DNA of 62,733 bases. It comes from Chloroflexota bacterium (GTDB taxonomy: Bacteria > Chloroflexota > Anaerolineae > Aggregatilineales > Phototrophicaceae). The notes under the pieces are model-generated. The model was not told where the DNA came from. It did no database searches and was given only the letters and a program-made list of their open reading frames with translations. Position numbers and translations under genes: made by a program. Location of the stretch: assembly GCA_003696565.1 (NCBI GenBank), contig RFHA01000114.1:1-62733 (forward strand), written 5' to 3'. Numbering within the stretch: the stretch's first letter is position 1; each line of letters opens with the position of its first letter. Positions 9,175 to 20,652 of the stretch are shown in pieces.

Positions 9175-10602
9175 ATGAAACGCCTGTTATTAGTGCTTAG
9201 TATATTACTCAGCTTAGGTAGCGTTGTCCAACCATTACAAGCACAAAACGCTGTCTGGCGTTTGGAAGTGTTTGATAATCCTTATTTTATCGGCAATCCA
9301 GTTATTGATCGTAATGAAAGCCGTGTTGCGTTTTATTGGGGAGCTGGTTCACCGGGGACAGGTATTCCTAATGATAACTTTACCGCGCGTATCAGTACGG
9401 ATGTTTTTTTACCAGCGGGAACTTATCGCTTCTACTTGTTAGCGGATGACGGCGCAAATGTCGTCTTGGATTTCAACAGGAGTATTGTTAACACCTATAA
9501 TAATCCACGCCCTGGTGAGATTATCAGCAGCGATTTGACGCTTGGCGCGGGAACATACCACATCCAAATTGATTACATCGAATATGATTTAAACGCCTAT
9601 ATTTATTTCGGCTGGGAAAGTACGGCAGATGGTATTCAAGGACCAAACTTTCCAGCAATCCCAACCAGTGACGCGCTCAATCCAGGAGAAACTACTCAAG
9701 AAATCACAAACATCACTTGGACAGGACAATATTATAACAACCGTAACCTAACGGGTTTTCCGTCTGCAATCGTTGGTGAAATTGGCTTAAGCAAAGACTG
9801 GGGAGCAGGCGCACCTTATCCTACAATGAATAGTGATAACTTCTCTGCCCGTTGGAGTACAACGCAATATTTAGATGGTTCAGAATATCTGATTCAAGTC
9901 CAAGCGGATGATGGTGTACGGGTTTGGTTAGATGGTATTTTGGTCATTGACCAGTGGAACCTTGCTACAGGTCAAACTTATAACTATCGTATTCAACCCA
10001 TTGCAGGAAATCACAGCTTACGTGTTGAATTTTATGAAGCGGAAGGGCTAGCATTTATCAATTTCAAGCTCGCTAAAATTGTGTTGAATGGTCAAGTTAG
10101 CCCAACAAATTCTTGGGCAACCGTAACAGCATACCGCTTAAATGTGCGTGATTTACCAAATGCTACAACTGGTAATGTCCTTACCCGGATTAGTCGTAAT
10201 GAAACATATCCTGTTTTAGGGCGCACTGCTGACAATCGTTGGGTGCAAATTAGTGTGGACGGGTTAACCGGTTGGGTTAGCACTGGCTGGGTCAATGTGA
10301 CCAATATCTTCAGTGTGCCTGTCACATATAATACTACAGTATCACCAACAGCTACCCCTGCCCCAGCAATCTACACCGCACGCACCCGTACAGAAGTCAA
10401 CTTGCGAACAGGTCCAGGAACAAACTATGACCGCGTTCTCATCATCCCACAATTTGCCACTGTAGACATCATTGGGCGTAATCTACGCGCTACTTGGTGG
10501 CAAGTGCGATATGATGGAACAGTAGGTTGGGCAAGCGCAGAATATGCCATCATCCAAGATGGTGCAGACCTCAACCGTATTCCGGTTACGTGGAACAATT
10601 AA
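9175..10602 (+). CDS. secreted protein with two PA14 and two SH3b domains
   Basis: 475 aa with a signal peptide (residues about 1-24, ending LQAQ). Two PA14-type carbohydrate-binding modules follow: about 28-155 (FTARISTDVFLPAGTYRF, LADDGANVVLDF) and about 180-300 (FSARWSTTQYLDGSEY, ADDGVRVWLDG). Two bacterial SH3 modules come last (VTAYRLNVRDLP and RTEVNLRTGPGTNYDRV). These modules suggest binding of surface glycans; no catalytic domain is seen. I chose the ATG at 9175 over that at 9169 because the latter is only one base from AAAGGAG. Confidence 0.8.
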   Translation: MKRLLLVLSILLSLGSVVQPLQAQNAVWRLEVFDNPYFIGNPVIDRNESRVAFYWGAGSPGTGIPNDNFTARISTDVFLPAGTYRFYLLADDGANVVLDFNRSIVNTYNNPRPGEIISSDLTLGAGTYHIQIDYIEYDLNAYIYFGWESTADGIQGPNFPAIPTSDALNPGETTQEITNITWTGQYYNNRNLTGFPSAIVGEIGLSKDWGAGAPYPTMNSDNFSARWSTTQYLDGSEYLIQVQADDGVRVWLDGILVIDQWNLATGQTYNYRIQPIAGNHSLRVEFYEAEGLAFINFKLAKIVLNGQVSPTNSWATVTAYRLNVRDLPNATTGNVLTRISRNETYPVLGRTADNRWVQISVDGLTGWVSTGWVNVTNIFSVPVTYNTTVSPTATPAPAIYTARTRTEVNLRTGPGTNYDRVLIIPQFATVDIIGRNLRATWWQVRYDGTVGWASAEYAIIQDGADLNRIPVTWNN

Positions 10603-10611
10603 TGGATATAT

Positions 10612-10639
10612 AGCGGGGCACTTGCTTGAGTACCCCGCT
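10612..10639 (+). terminator. putative terminator after the PA14 gene
   Basis: A 7-bp stem AGCGGGG/CCCCGCT (10612-10618 with 10633-10639) starts 10 bases after the stop. The tail (CGTCTT) is poor in T, so termination may be partial. Confidence 0.45.
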
Positions 10640-10707
10640 CGTCTTATCACAACAAAATTCAATTAGCATATCTCCCGTCATTTGTGGTAAGATGACGGTT
10701 ATTGCAT

Positions 10708-10725
10708 TTGTGCAATTCAGCACAA
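10708..10725 (+). promoter_or_regulatory. Rex operator in front of rex
   Basis: The 18-bp sequence TTGTGCAATTCAGCACAA has perfect TTGTGC/GCACAA half-sites. It matches the known Rex consensus form TTGTG-N8-CACAA. It lies 17 bases before the rex start and would let Rex repress its own gene when the NADH/NAD+ ratio is low. Confidence 0.7.
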
Positions 10726-10742
10726 CACGCAAAGGAGACAGA

Positions 10743-11369
10743 ATGGCATTCAACTCAAATATCCCAGATATTGTGATTGGTCGTCTGCCAATTTATTTGC
10801 GGGCACTAAATCGTCTGGCACAAGAAGGGCATGAAGTTACATCATCGCATGAACTTGGTAAACGCTTAGGAATTAGCTCCGCACAGATACGCAAAGACCT
10901 TTCACACTTTGGTGGCTTTGGTAAACAAGGAACAGGTTATCAAATTAGTTACTTGGAAGAAAAGCTACGTCAAGTTTTACAAGTCAACCGGGAATGGGAA
11001 GTTGCCTTAGTTGGTGTTGGGGATTTAGGAACAGCAATTGCTCACTATCGCGGGTTTGCGGATCGCGGATTTCATATTTGCTGTTTATTTGATAACGACC
11101 CTCAAAAAGTTGGCAAAAAGGTCGGAGAGGGATTGGTGATTCAATCCATTGACGATATGCCTAATGTTATCAAAAAGAATAATATCCAAATTGCCATGAT
11201 TGCCGTCAATGCAGAACACGCCCAAGAAGTTGCAGATCAACTCATCGCTGCTGGCGTACGCGCGATCCTCAACTATGCCCCCATTAATTTGAACGTGCCG
11301 GAAGGCGTACACGTTCAATATATTGATCCGGTGCTGCATTTGCAGCGAATGACTTTTTACCTCAAATAG
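10743..11369 (+). CDS. rex: Rex, NADH/NAD+-sensing transcriptional repressor
   Basis: 208 aa from the ATG preceded by AAAGGAG; the longer open frame upstream is not needed. The N-terminal winged helix (SSHELGKRLGISSAQIRKDLSHFG) carries the family's RKDLSHFG recognition region. The Rossmann domain follows (LVGVGDLGTAI, FDNDPQKVG), with the C-terminal swapped helix (YIDPVLHLQRM). Rex proteins bind DNA when NAD+ is high and leave when NADH rises, controlling fermentation and respiration genes. A matching operator lies just upstream, implying autoregulation. A second candidate site lies in front of hisD at 46061-46078. Confidence 0.95.
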   Translation: MAFNSNIPDIVIGRLPIYLRALNRLAQEGHEVTSSHELGKRLGISSAQIRKDLSHFGGFGKQGTGYQISYLEEKLRQVLQVNREWEVALVGVGDLGTAIAHYRGFADRGFHICCLFDNDPQKVGKKVGEGLVIQSIDDMPNVIKKNNIQIAMIAVNAEHAQEVADQLIAAGVRAILNYAPINLNVPEGVHVQYIDPVLHLQRMTFYLK

Positions 11370-11390
11370 GACGCAGGCTGATCTGCGTCC
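11369..11390. terminator. hairpin between rex and mreB-like gene
   Basis: A perfect 8-bp stem GGACGCAG/CTGCGTCC (11369-11376 with 11383-11390), overlapping the last base of the rex stop. The tail CCTTACCCTT is weak on the plus strand. It sits between convergent genes. Confidence 0.55.
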
Positions 11391-11398
11391 CCTTACCC

Positions 11399-12427
11399 TT
11401 AATAAGCTTGCTGTGTTAATCGTCGCAAAATCGCGCGATCTTCTAGCGCGCGCCCTGCCCCAACAGCCACTGCAATCATTGGGTTTTCCGCTCGATAAAC
11501 AGGGACTTCCGTCTCACGGGTGAGGAAGTCATCTATGCCACGCAACAATGCTCCGCCACCGGTTAAGGTAATCCCACGGTCAATAATATCCGACGCTAAT
11601 TCCGGCGGGGTATTGCTTAAAACGCTTTTCACCACCCCTGCAACCGTATTCAGCGGCTCAGCCAATGCCTCTACCACTTCTCCCGTCGTTAAGGTAATTG
11701 TACGGGGTAAGCCACTGACGTTATCTCTCCCTTGAATTTCCATTGAAAGGTCTTCTGGTTGATTTACCGCCGCCCCAATTTGGATTTTAACCGCTTCTGC
11801 CGTTGGTTGACCAATAACCAAGTTATATTTACGCCGTACATAAGAGATGATTGCATCATCCATCTTTAAACCGCCAACACGCCCACTTTCTGCCCGGACG
11901 ATATTGCTCATGCTGATGACTGCCGCCTCTGTAATCCCACCACCGATATTAACAACCATATCACCAGCTGGGGTACTCACTGGCAAGCCAGCCCCAATTG
12001 CCGCCGCCAATGGTTCCCAAATCAAAAACGCCTCGCGTGAACCTGCCTCAATTGCTGCTTCACGCACTGCACGCTTTTCTACGCTAGTTACCCCATATGG
12101 CACAGAAATCATCACTGTCGGTTTAAACAAGCGCATCCGCCCGGCAACCTTGCCCATGAAATATGCCAGCATGAACTGAGCAACCTCATAATCCGCAATC
12201 ACCCCATTTTGCAGTGGACGGACAACTTGAATTTCCTCTTCAAAAACACGCCCCATCATTTCGCGGGCAGGCTGACCAATCTCCAACACACTGATGTTGC
12301 CCTTCAGGTCTTCCTCTGCAGATACAGCTACCAATGATGGTTCTTGCAGGACAATTTGCCCGTTTTCATAAATCAGCACATTGACCGTTCCCAGGTCAAT
12401 GCCGAGGCTTTTACTAAATAGTGGCAT
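11399..12427 (-). CDS. MreB-like actin homologue
   Basis: A 342-aa protein of the MreB/Mbl family, of normal length. The phosphate-1 motif (GIDLGTVNVLIY), phosphate-2 region (VVNIGGGITEAAV) and adenosine motif (TGGGALLRGID) are all present. MreB filaments guide lateral wall synthesis at the inner membrane. The usual mreC-mreD-pbp2 neighbours are absent, and the gene lies directly downstream of the atp cluster, separated by a hairpin. The ATG is preceded by AGGAAA. The divergence from canonical MreB at the N-terminus (GTVNVLIY for GTxNTLIY) leaves room for a different cytoskeletal role. Confidence 0.85.
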   Translation of the reverse strand: MPLFSKSLGIDLGTVNVLIYENGQIVLQEPSLVAVSAEEDLKGNISVLEIGQPAREMMGRVFEEEIQVVRPLQNGVIADYEVAQFMLAYFMGKVAGRMRLFKPTVMISVPYGVTSVEKRAVREAAIEAGSREAFLIWEPLAAAIGAGLPVSTPAGDMVVNIGGGITEAAVISMSNIVRAESGRVGGLKMDDAIISYVRRKYNLVIGQPTAEAVKIQIGAAVNQPEDLSMEIQGRDNVSGLPRTITLTTGEVVEALAEPLNTVAGVVKSVLSNTPPELASDIIDRGITLTGGGALLRGIDDFLTRETEVPVYRAENPMIAVAVGAGRALEDRAILRRLTQQAY

Positions 12428-12457
12428 TTTGTTTTTTTCCTACCTCGCCTGCGAAAG

Positions 12458-12484
12458 AACGCCCGACTGGTGTCGTCGGGCGTT
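12458..12484 (-). terminator. terminator of the atp operon
   Basis: A perfect 10-bp stem AACGCCCGAC/GTCGGGCGTT (12458-12467 with 12475-12484) begins 8 bases after the atpC stop. A short T-stretch (CTTTC) follows on the minus strand. Some read-through into the MreB-like gene is possible. Confidence 0.65.
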
Positions 12485-12491
12485 TTGAGGA

Positions 12492-12947
12492 TTACTGACT
12501 GTCATTTTCATCATCTTTGATGATCCGCAAAATTGACCCGCTGCTTTTTAATTTGCGGCTAATTTGTAGCTCCAGGTTTGCCCGTCGCAGTTCTAAAACA
12601 GCTGCACGCCGTTCTTCATCCGTCACGCCTTCCCGCAGGGATTTCTGTGCTGCTTCGCGTGCGCGTTCGGCTGCTTCAACATCTAACGCAAATGATGAGG
12701 CAGCAAGTTCAGCTAAAACCACAACTTTACCCGGACGAACATCAACTACCCCACCATAAATCGCAAAGCGTTCTTCAGCATTACCTTTACGGATCACCAA
12801 CTCACCAAAGCCCAGTGTGGTCAGCGTTGGGGCATGACGAGGGAGTACCCCCATCTGCCCTTCCGCAGCTGGCACCAACACCATATCTGCTTCTTTTTCT
12901 TCAAATACTTTCTCCTCACGGGAGACAACTTCAACATGCAGTGGCAT
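12492..12947 (-). CDS. atpC: ATP synthase epsilon subunit
   Basis: About 151 aa from MPLHVEVVSREEKVF; the open frame continues upstream but overlaps atpD. The N-terminal beta-sandwich (ADMVLVPAAEGQMGVLPRHAPTLTTL, the family signature) and the C-terminal helical hairpin with AERAREAAQKSL are present. Epsilon joins gamma in the central stalk and can inhibit ATP hydrolysis. The gene starts 4 bases after atpD, last in the cluster. Confidence 0.95.
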   Translation of the reverse strand: MPLHVEVVSREEKVFEEKEADMVLVPAAEGQMGVLPRHAPTLTTLGFGELVIRKGNAEERFAIYGGVVDVRPGKVVVLAELAASSFALDVEAAERAREAAQKSLREGVTDEERRAAVLELRRANLELQISRKLKSSGSILRIIKDDENDSQ

Positions 12948-12951
12948 GATT

Positions 12952-15607
<2,656 letters not shown>

Positions 15608-15649
15608 CGTTTTCTCCTCTCATCTTCTAAGGGTGTAAGGAATGTACCA

Positions 15650-15669
15650 GGGCACGCCTAAACGTGCCC
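15650..15669 (-). promoter_or_regulatory. stem-loop between atpA and atpG
   Basis: A 7-bp stem GGGCACG/CGTGCCC (15650-15656 with 15663-15669) lies in the 81-base atpA-atpG gap. It has no T-run, so it more likely tunes mRNA stability or relative subunit output than ends transcription. Confidence 0.45.
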
Positions 15670-15688
15670 ATTTGGCTTACCCTACACA

Positions 15689-17194
15689 CTAGCTCCAGTT
15701 CTCGTTAAATTCTTTTAAGGCTTTCTTTAATGCCTCAACCGTGTCATCATCCAATGCTTTTGTGGTCTGAATTTTATTGCGCAGTTCAGCATATTGAGAC
15801 TGGAAGGCACGAGTAAAATCATGCTGCCACTGCTTCACACGGTCTACCGGCACATCATCCAAATAGCCATTTGTACCAGCAAAAATCACTGCTACCTGAT
15901 CTGCCAACGGAATAGGCGTATATTGCCCTTGCTTGAGCAATTCATTCAAACGCATACCACGATCTAACTGCCGTTGGGTGGATTTATCCAGGTCAGAACC
16001 AAACTGGGCAAACGCCGCCAAAGCACGGAACTGCGCTAAATCCAGACGCATACCACCAGCAACCTTCTTCATTGCTTTTGTTTGGGCAGCACCACCAACG
16101 CGGCTAACACTGATACCCACATTCAACGCCGGACGCTGACCAGCGTAGAACAAATCTGATTCCAAATAAATTTGCCCATCTGTAATGGAAATCACGTTTG
16201 TAGGCACAAATGCCGATACATCGCCCAGCAATGTTTCGATCACTGGCAAAGCGGTTAAACTACCACCACCGCGCTCTTTACTAAGCTGTGCAGCACGTTC
16301 TAATAAGCGGCTGTGTAAATAGAACACATCCCCTGGATATGCTTCACGTCCGGGTGGACGGCGCATCAACAAGGAAACTTGACGATAAGCCCAAGCATGT
16401 TTAGACAAATCATCATAAATGACCAATGCATCCTTGCCATTTTCCATGAACCATTCACCAATGGCACACCCAGCATATGGCGCAATATAGTTCATCGCTG
16501 CCGGGTCAGACGCAGAAGCCACAACAATTGTGGTGTAATCCATGGCACCATATTCTTCCAACAAAGCACGGATACGAGCCACTTCACCTTTACGCTTGCC
16601 AATGGCAACGTAAATGCAGTACATATCCTGCCCTTTTTGGTTGATGATGGTGTCAATTGCAATCGTCGTCTTACCTGTTTGACGATCCCCAATGATTAAC
16701 TCACGCTGCCCACGCCCAATCGGTATCATCGCATCAATTGCCATGATACCCGTCTGCACTGGACGATTCACGCTTTCACGTTCCATCACCCCTGGGGCAA
16801 TCCGCTCAATGTTATAATATTCACTAAACTGAATTGGACCTTTGCCATCTAGAGGGTTACCCAGGGCATCTACCACACGCCCAACTAACCCCATACCAAC
16901 TGGCACAGACGCAATACGTCCCAGCGGGCGTACTTCATCGCCTTCTTTGATGTCATCATAATTACCCATGATGATGATACCGACGTTATCCCGCTCCAGG
17001 TTGAAGGCAATCCCTGCAACGCCATTTTCAAACTGTACTAATTCACTAAACCGGATGTTATCCATACCAGTTACACGGGCGATGCCGTCACCGACTTCTA
17101 ACACATAGCCGACTTCAACATCCTCAATGGTTCTTTCAAACGCGCTAATCTGATCTAAAAGCGACTGATACATATTTTCGGAGGCTTCCGCCAT
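15689..17194 (-). CDS. atpA: ATP synthase alpha subunit
   Basis: 501 aa, normal length. The N-terminal beta-barrel ([19 protein letters not shown]), Walker A GDRQTGKT, the alpha-type [15 protein letters not shown] and the C-terminal helical domain are intact. Alpha binds nucleotide non-catalytically in F1. The start is preceded by AGGAG at 9 bases. It is the first gene of an atpAGDC cluster. In the common order atpBEFHAGDC the F0 genes and delta precede it; here proC lies immediately upstream, so those genes must be elsewhere. Confidence 0.97.
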   Translation of the reverse strand: MAEASENMYQSLLDQISAFERTIEDVEVGYVLEVGDGIARVTGMDNIRFSELVQFENGVAGIAFNLERDNVGIIIMGNYDDIKEGDEVRPLGRIASVPVGMGLVGRVVDALGNPLDGKGPIQFSEYYNIERIAPGVMERESVNRPVQTGIMAIDAMIPIGRGQRELIIGDRQTGKTTIAIDTIINQKGQDMYCIYVAIGKRKGEVARIRALLEEYGAMDYTTIVVASASDPAAMNYIAPYAGCAIGEWFMENGKDALVIYDDLSKHAWAYRQVSLLMRRPPGREAYPGDVFYLHSRLLERAAQLSKERGGGSLTALPVIETLLGDVSAFVPTNVISITDGQIYLESDLFYAGQRPALNVGISVSRVGGAAQTKAMKKVAGGMRLDLAQFRALAAFAQFGSDLDKSTQRQLDRGMRLNELLKQGQYTPIPLADQVAVIFAGTNGYLDDVPVDRVKQWQHDFTRAFQSQYAELRNKIQTTKALDDDTVEALKKALKEFNENWS

Positions 17195-17233
17195 AGTTTT
17201 AGTCTCCTAATAATCTTTCCATACACGGCATGC

Positions 17234-17262
17234 ACTATAATAGGTAAATTGTAACTTATCAA
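17234..17262 (-). promoter_or_regulatory. promoter of atpAGDC
   Basis: On the minus strand TTGATA (17257-17262) and TATAGT (17234-17239) are 17 bases apart, about 33 bases before the expected transcript start-to-ATG stretch. It supports the cluster being an independent transcription unit starting at atpA. Confidence 0.65.
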
Positions 17263-17280
17263 GATAGGGCTGTCTATCTT
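17261..17280 (-). terminator. hairpin after proC
   Basis: A 7-bp stem AAGATAG/CTATCTT (17261-17267 with 17274-17280) lies 11 bases past the proC stop and abuts the atpA -35. There is no T-run on the minus strand, so termination is uncertain. Confidence 0.35.
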
Positions 17281-17291
17281 TTCACAAATAC

Positions 17292-18119
17292 CTAATCATC
17301 TTCATCCTTTCCAAGCTCAACAGATCGCTCATAAGCCGCCCAAATGGCGCGGGAAATCACGGTACGGATACGCCCCTTTTCTAAATGATACAATGCCGCC
17401 GCACTCGTCCCCCCGGGGCTAGTCACTTGGTTACGCAATTCTGCAGGATGCATCCCAGACTCAATTGCGTATCGAACAGAGCCGAGCATAGTCTGATGCA
17501 CTAATTTTTGTGAATCTTGACGAGAAAATCCCATATGAACCCCGGCATCAATCATGGCTTCCATCAACAGAAACACATAAGAAGGACCACTCCCATTAAG
17601 TGCCGTTGCCATATCCATAAATTTTTCGTCATCCACATATAACGTTTCTCCCAGGGCACCTAACACTGCTTCTGCCCAGTGTCGTTGTTCAGCAGAAACT
17701 TCTGGTGTTGCTACCCAAACCGTGATTCCTTCACCGATTTGTCCAGGCGTATTGGGCATAGCACGCACCACCGATGGATTACCACAACCTTTTGCAATCC
17801 GCTTGATTTTCACCCCGGCTGCAATGCTCAACACTAACGCCCCATGTTTGACATGCCCTAAAATGCCAGATAACACACTGTTCATCACTTGTGGCTTCAC
17901 ACTCAATACCAACACATCACCCTGTTCGGCAGCTTCAACATTATTTGTTGTAAAACGCAGCCCGTACCGCTCTACCAAATCCGCACCACGCTGTTCATGT
18001 GGGTCAGCCGCAATGATACGGTCTGGTTCAATAAGGCGATTTTTCAGCAACCCCCGTATCATCGCCTCACACATCACCCCCGCCCCAATAAAAGCAACTG
18101 TTTTATTCATTAATGGCAT
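17292..18119 (-). CDS. proC: pyrroline-5-carboxylate reductase
   Basis: About 275 aa from the ATG at 18119, which has GGAGG 8 bases before; five further codons upstream are open but overlap the ribosome site. The Rossmann motif (VAFIGAGVMCEAMIRGLL) and the C-terminal ProC signature (GSGPSYVFLLMEAM, TSPGGTSAAALYHLE) are complete. It reduces pyrroline-5-carboxylate to proline with NAD(P)H. It lies 49 bases downstream of the epimerase-like gene on the same strand and may share its transcript. Confidence 0.95.
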   Translation of the reverse strand: MPLMNKTVAFIGAGVMCEAMIRGLLKNRLIEPDRIIAADPHEQRGADLVERYGLRFTTNNVEAAEQGDVLVLSVKPQVMNSVLSGILGHVKHGALVLSIAAGVKIKRIAKGCGNPSVVRAMPNTPGQIGEGITVWVATPEVSAEQRHWAEAVLGALGETLYVDDEKFMDMATALNGSGPSYVFLLMEAMIDAGVHMGFSRQDSQKLVHQTMLGSVRYAIESGMHPAELRNQVTSPGGTSAAALYHLEKGRIRTVISRAIWAAYERSVELGKDEDD

Positions 18120-18168
18120 TTGTACATCCTCCATTACAATATGGCATCACATTTTTGCTAAATTAGCA

Positions 18169-19122
18169 TCAAATACTGCGCGGACGACGCTTAAAGGCGT
18201 ATCGAAGCGCGCTGAAAAAGAATGATTTCTGTGGTAAATAAGTCATTAAGGTATCTTCAAAACGACGTGGCTGAAACCCAAAGTAACGATACATATTCCC
18301 TAACGGAGCTGTACGGCTGGCAGCTAAAATATCTAACCATTGCGGTGTAATCAACGTTCGGCTAAACAAAAAGCCGTATAGCGTTGTCAACCAGCGCATC
18401 ATATAAGGCTGCACTTTGATAATCGGGCGATAAAATCCTGTCACTCGCATAATTGTCCATACTAAATCTTCAAATGTGATATATTCCGCACCGCCAATTT
18501 CAATCACTTCATCCACTGTATCAATTTTATGCAGGCTGATTTGTAATGCTTTGATGAGATCATCAATATAAAGTGGGTGCAAAATAATTTCTCCATATCC
18601 GGGCATCACAAAAAAAAACGGATTGGTACTCATCACCATCGCCAAATGATTCACAAAAGCGTCTTCCGTCCCATAAATAATGCCAGGGCGGATAATAGTA
18701 TACGCTAACCCGCTATCTCGAATAAGTGCTTCTTGCTGTCCTTTAATGCGCAATAGCGTAAATGCCGATGAAGGTGATGCCCCCAAATGGCTTAAGGTAA
18801 TAATTCGCCCAACCCGTGCCGCACGTGCTGCTGCTACAAGATTGCGCGTCCCTACCAATTCGACCCGCTCTAAGTCGCGCGTTCTTCCCCACCACATCGC
18901 ATTTTCTAAATGAAAAACCACATGAACACCACTTGTTGCAGCAAATAACGCTTCATCGTCCATGAGTGTGCCGATGATGATTTCTGGGGCATGGGGGTCT
19001 TGCACATCCCAGGGTAGTTGCTCATCGGAGGTTAATAAGACACGGAGTTTGTGCCCATCTTGCATCAATTGTTGAACTAAATTCCGTCCAACATGCCCAC
19101 GCGCACCTGTAATCAATATCAT
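18169..19122 (-). CDS. NAD(P)-dependent epimerase/NmrA-like SDR protein
   Basis: About 317 aa from the ATG preceded by GGAGG at 5 bases. The extended-SDR N-terminus (MILITGARGHVGRNLV) binds NAD(P). The body reads like atypical SDRs such as NmrA or the NDUFA9-type: AYTIIRPGIIYG and a long, basic C-terminus (FSALRYAFKRRPRS). The classical YxxxK is not evident, so it may bind rather than turn over substrate. Function is unassigned. Confidence 0.7.
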   Translation of the reverse strand: MILITGARGHVGRNLVQQLMQDGHKLRVLLTSDEQLPWDVQDPHAPEIIIGTLMDDEALFAATSGVHVVFHLENAMWWGRTRDLERVELVGTRNLVAAARAARVGRIITLSHLGASPSSAFTLLRIKGQQEALIRDSGLAYTIIRPGIIYGTEDAFVNHLAMVMSTNPFFFVMPGYGEIILHPLYIDDLIKALQISLHKIDTVDEVIEIGGAEYITFEDLVWTIMRVTGFYRPIIKVQPYMMRWLTTLYGFLFSRTLITPQWLDILAASRTAPLGNMYRYFGFQPRRFEDTLMTYLPQKSFFFSALRYAFKRRPRSI

Positions 19123-19237
19123 GAAATCCTCCATGCTGAAAATTGCGCAACTTTAACAGGTGGAAAGATGCACACTTATGCGCGTAACCACCATCGTGCA
19201 GCAAACAAATTAGCAATGATGTGCCATCACACGTTAA

Positions 19238-19266
19238 ACCGCCTCCAACAGTATCAAATAGGCGGT
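19238..19266. promoter_or_regulatory. hairpin and promoter-like region before fabF
   Basis: In the 282-base gap between the divergent epimerase and fabF genes, a 7-bp inverted repeat ACCGCCT/AGGCGGT (19238-19244 with 19260-19266) directly precedes TTGACA (19269-19274). A -10-like GCTAAA lies 17 bases further on (19292-19297). The fabF leader would be about 100 bases. I see nothing else in the gap. Confidence 0.45.
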
Positions 19267-19404
19267 CATTGACAAAGCATTTCTTTGCTATGCTAAACTA
19301 AGTGCGGCATTATATCATAGAAGACTTCAATGGGATGATAATTCATTCTAGCATGTCATGCCTGATTGACTTATCATTCACTCATCACAAATTTGGAGGA
19401 TCAT

Positions 19405-20652
19405 GTGAAACGCCGGCGTGTCGTTGTAACAGGAATGGGCATCATTTGCCCAACAGGAAATACCGTACAAGAAGCCTGGGAAAATACTGCCACAGGTCGT
19501 AGTGGCATTACACGAATTACACGATTTGACACATCACGGCTGGAAAATCATATCGGCGGTGAGGTCAAAAACTTTGACCCAGATAAAATTCTAGGGAGGC
19601 GTGAAGCACGCCGAACTGACCGCTTTACACAAATGGCATTATATACCGCACAACAAGCCCTTCTCGATTCTGGTTTACAAATCACCCCAGAAAATGAATA
19701 TCAAGTCGGTGCAATTATCGGTACCGGAATCGGTGGAATCGCAACAATTTATGCCAGTACAAGCACGTTTATCAATCGTGGTGCCAAAGCGGTCAGCCCA
19801 TTGCTAGTGCCGATGATGCTACCAGATGCCGCTGCCGGTAAAGTTTCTATGCACTTTGGCTTACGCGGACCCAATTATGCCATCTCTACGGCGTGTGCCA
19901 CTGGCAACAATTGCATTGGAGAAGCCACTGAACATATTCGACATGGGCGGGCAATTGCCATGCTCGCAGGTAGTTCAGAAGCAGCGTTAGAAGAAATTAC
20001 CATCGCTGGTTTTAACAATATGACCGCTATCTCCCGCCGTAATGATGAACCAGAAAAAGCATCTCGTCCCTTTGATATTGATCGTGACGGATTTGTTGTA
20101 GCAGAAGGCGCGGCAACGCTTGTGTTAGAAGAACGTGATCACGCACTAGCACGTGGAGCACATATCTATGCAGAAATTCTTGGCTACGGGCACACATCTG
20201 ATGCGTATCATATCACTGCCCCACTAGAAACCGGTGAAGGCGCAGCAGAAGCAGTACGACTCAGCCTACAAGATGCCGGCTTGCGCCCGCAAGATATTGA
20301 CTACATTAACGCACATGGAACCGGAACCCCCCTTAATGATCGCAGTGAAACCCTGGCAATTAAAACTGCCCTCGGTGAATATGCCTATGAAATCCCCATT
20401 AGCTCTACCAAATCAGTCACAGGGCATATTATGGGCGGTGCAGGTGCTGTAGAGGCGGTTTTTAGTATCATGTCCATTTTACACAACTTTGTGCCACCAA
20501 CTGTTAATCTTGATAATCAAGACCCAGAATGTGACCTAAATTATACGCCTCATGTTGGTATTCATCATGAGATCAACACCGTTATGAGTAACTCCTTTGG
20601 TTTTGGCGGGCACAACGCTGTGTTAATCTTTGGTAGGCATAATGGCGCGTAA
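19405..20652 (+). CDS. fabF: 3-oxoacyl-ACP synthase II
   Basis: About 415 aa from a GTG preceded by GGAGG (VKRRRVVVTGMG); the open frame starts further upstream without a better site. The catalytic Cys lies in STACATGNN, and the two His in NAHGTGTPLND and VTGHIMGGAG. It elongates acyl-ACP by condensation with malonyl-ACP in the cytoplasm. It overlaps fabH by 11 bases, so initiation and elongation condensing enzymes are coupled. Confidence 0.95.
   Translation: MKRRRVVVTGMGIICPTGNTVQEAWENTATGRSGITRITRFDTSRLENHIGGEVKNFDPDKILGRREARRTDRFTQMALYTAQQALLDSGLQITPENEYQVGAIIGTGIGGIATIYASTSTFINRGAKAVSPLLVPMMLPDAAAGKVSMHFGLRGPNYAISTACATGNNCIGEATEHIRHGRAIAMLAGSSEAALEEITIAGFNNMTAISRRNDEPEKASRPFDIDRDGFVVAEGAATLVLEERDHALARGAHIYAEILGYGHTSDAYHITAPLETGEGAAEAVRLSLQDAGLRPQDIDYINAHGTGTPLNDRSETLAIKTALGEYAYEIPISSTKSVTGHIMGGAGAVEAVFSIMSILHNFVPPTVNLDNQDPECDLNYTPHVGIHHEINTVMSNSFGFGGHNAVLIFGRHNGA

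Noticed and set aside
11520-12179. Open frames on the plus strand opposite the MreB-like gene
   Set aside because: They are antisense shadows of a strongly conserved gene, have repetitive composition and no ribosome sites.
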